Source: an uncultured Geobacteraceae bacterium (GTDB taxonomy: Bacteria; Desulfobacterota; Desulfuromonadia; Geobacterales; Pseudopelobacteraceae). Taken from it: 5,953 nucleotides of DNA. Position numbers and translations under genes: made by a program. Shown here piece by piece: positions 5,912 to 5,953 of the stretch. Position 1 is the first letter of the stretch. Each line of letters opens with the position of its first letter. The DNA lies in the NCBI GenBank assembly GCA_903879825.1, contig CAIRND010000607.1, forward strand, positions 1 to 5,953, in the 5' to 3' direction. Under the pieces are notes generated by a model. It saw only the letters and a program-made list of their open reading frames with translations, did no database searches and had not been told where the DNA came from.

Positions 5912-5953
5912 TCAAATCTCCTTGCAGATAATTCGGGGCTGATCTGTCGATTC
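5908..5953 (-). other. Possible 3' end of the gene upstream of flgK
   Basis: Forty-two bases lie upstream of flgK and no promoter is visible in them. One minus-strand frame reads NRQISPELSARRFE and stops at a TGA (5910-5908) that overlaps the flgK GTG as GTGA, the usual geometry of translationally coupled operon genes. Another frame (SAPNYLQGDLSEHNVDF) stays open into flgK and stops after about seven more codons. Either could be the tail of an upstream flagellar gene, for example flgN, but too little is visible to choose. Confidence 0.25.
5918..5923 (-). promoter_or_regulatory. Ribosome binding site fixing the GTG start of flgK
   Basis: Minus-strand AAGGAG is spaced 6 bases from GTG at 5911-5909. 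No in-frame ATG lies near enough to compete, and MSITSIF is the expected FlgK N-terminus, so the GTG start is well supported. Confidence 0.8.

Overview
The window looks chromosomal and comes from a flagellated Gram-negative bacterium with type IV pilin-like proteins. Protein style (flgK-flgL pair, long prepilins with an Ig-like C-terminus, AAA_14/DUF4143 ATPase, moderate GC) suggests a Geobacter-like member of the Desulfobacterota. That is a judgement from memory of these families, not a search result.

Layout. Positions 1-850 hold a sigma70-type promoter, a 227-codon prepilin-like gene with a strong ribosome binding site, and a textbook intrinsic terminator. Just past the terminator, 872-1789 encodes a second prepilin (305 aa) with a short leader and a C-terminal region resembling a bacterial Ig-like (He_PIG type) domain. 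Positions 1790-1881 contain a near-perfect 45-base palindrome, 12 bases upstream of a 426-codon AAA_14/DUF4143 ATPase (1882-3162). The ATPase is flanked by two short open frames (1798-1833 and 3183-3308) that could be the ends of an interrupted gene. On the minus strand, convergent with all of this, lie flgL (3325-4407) and, upstream of it, flgK (4433-5911). These encode the two hook-filament junction proteins and are separated by 25 bases with good ribosome binding sites. The window ends 42 bases upstream of flgK.

How the parts work together. flgK and flgL are a transcriptional unit building the hook-filament junction. The two prepilins are probably processed by a PilD-type peptidase and assembled by a type IV pilus or type II secretion-like machine encoded elsewhere. 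The terminator between them suggests the first is made in larger amounts than the second. The ATPase has no obvious functional link to either neighbour; with its palindrome and the flanking gene scraps it looks like an acquired cassette between the pilin and flagellar blocks. The least explained items are that palindrome, the possible split gene, and an extra module of about 64 residues inside FlgL. No RNA gene, CRISPR array, transposase or integrase was seen.
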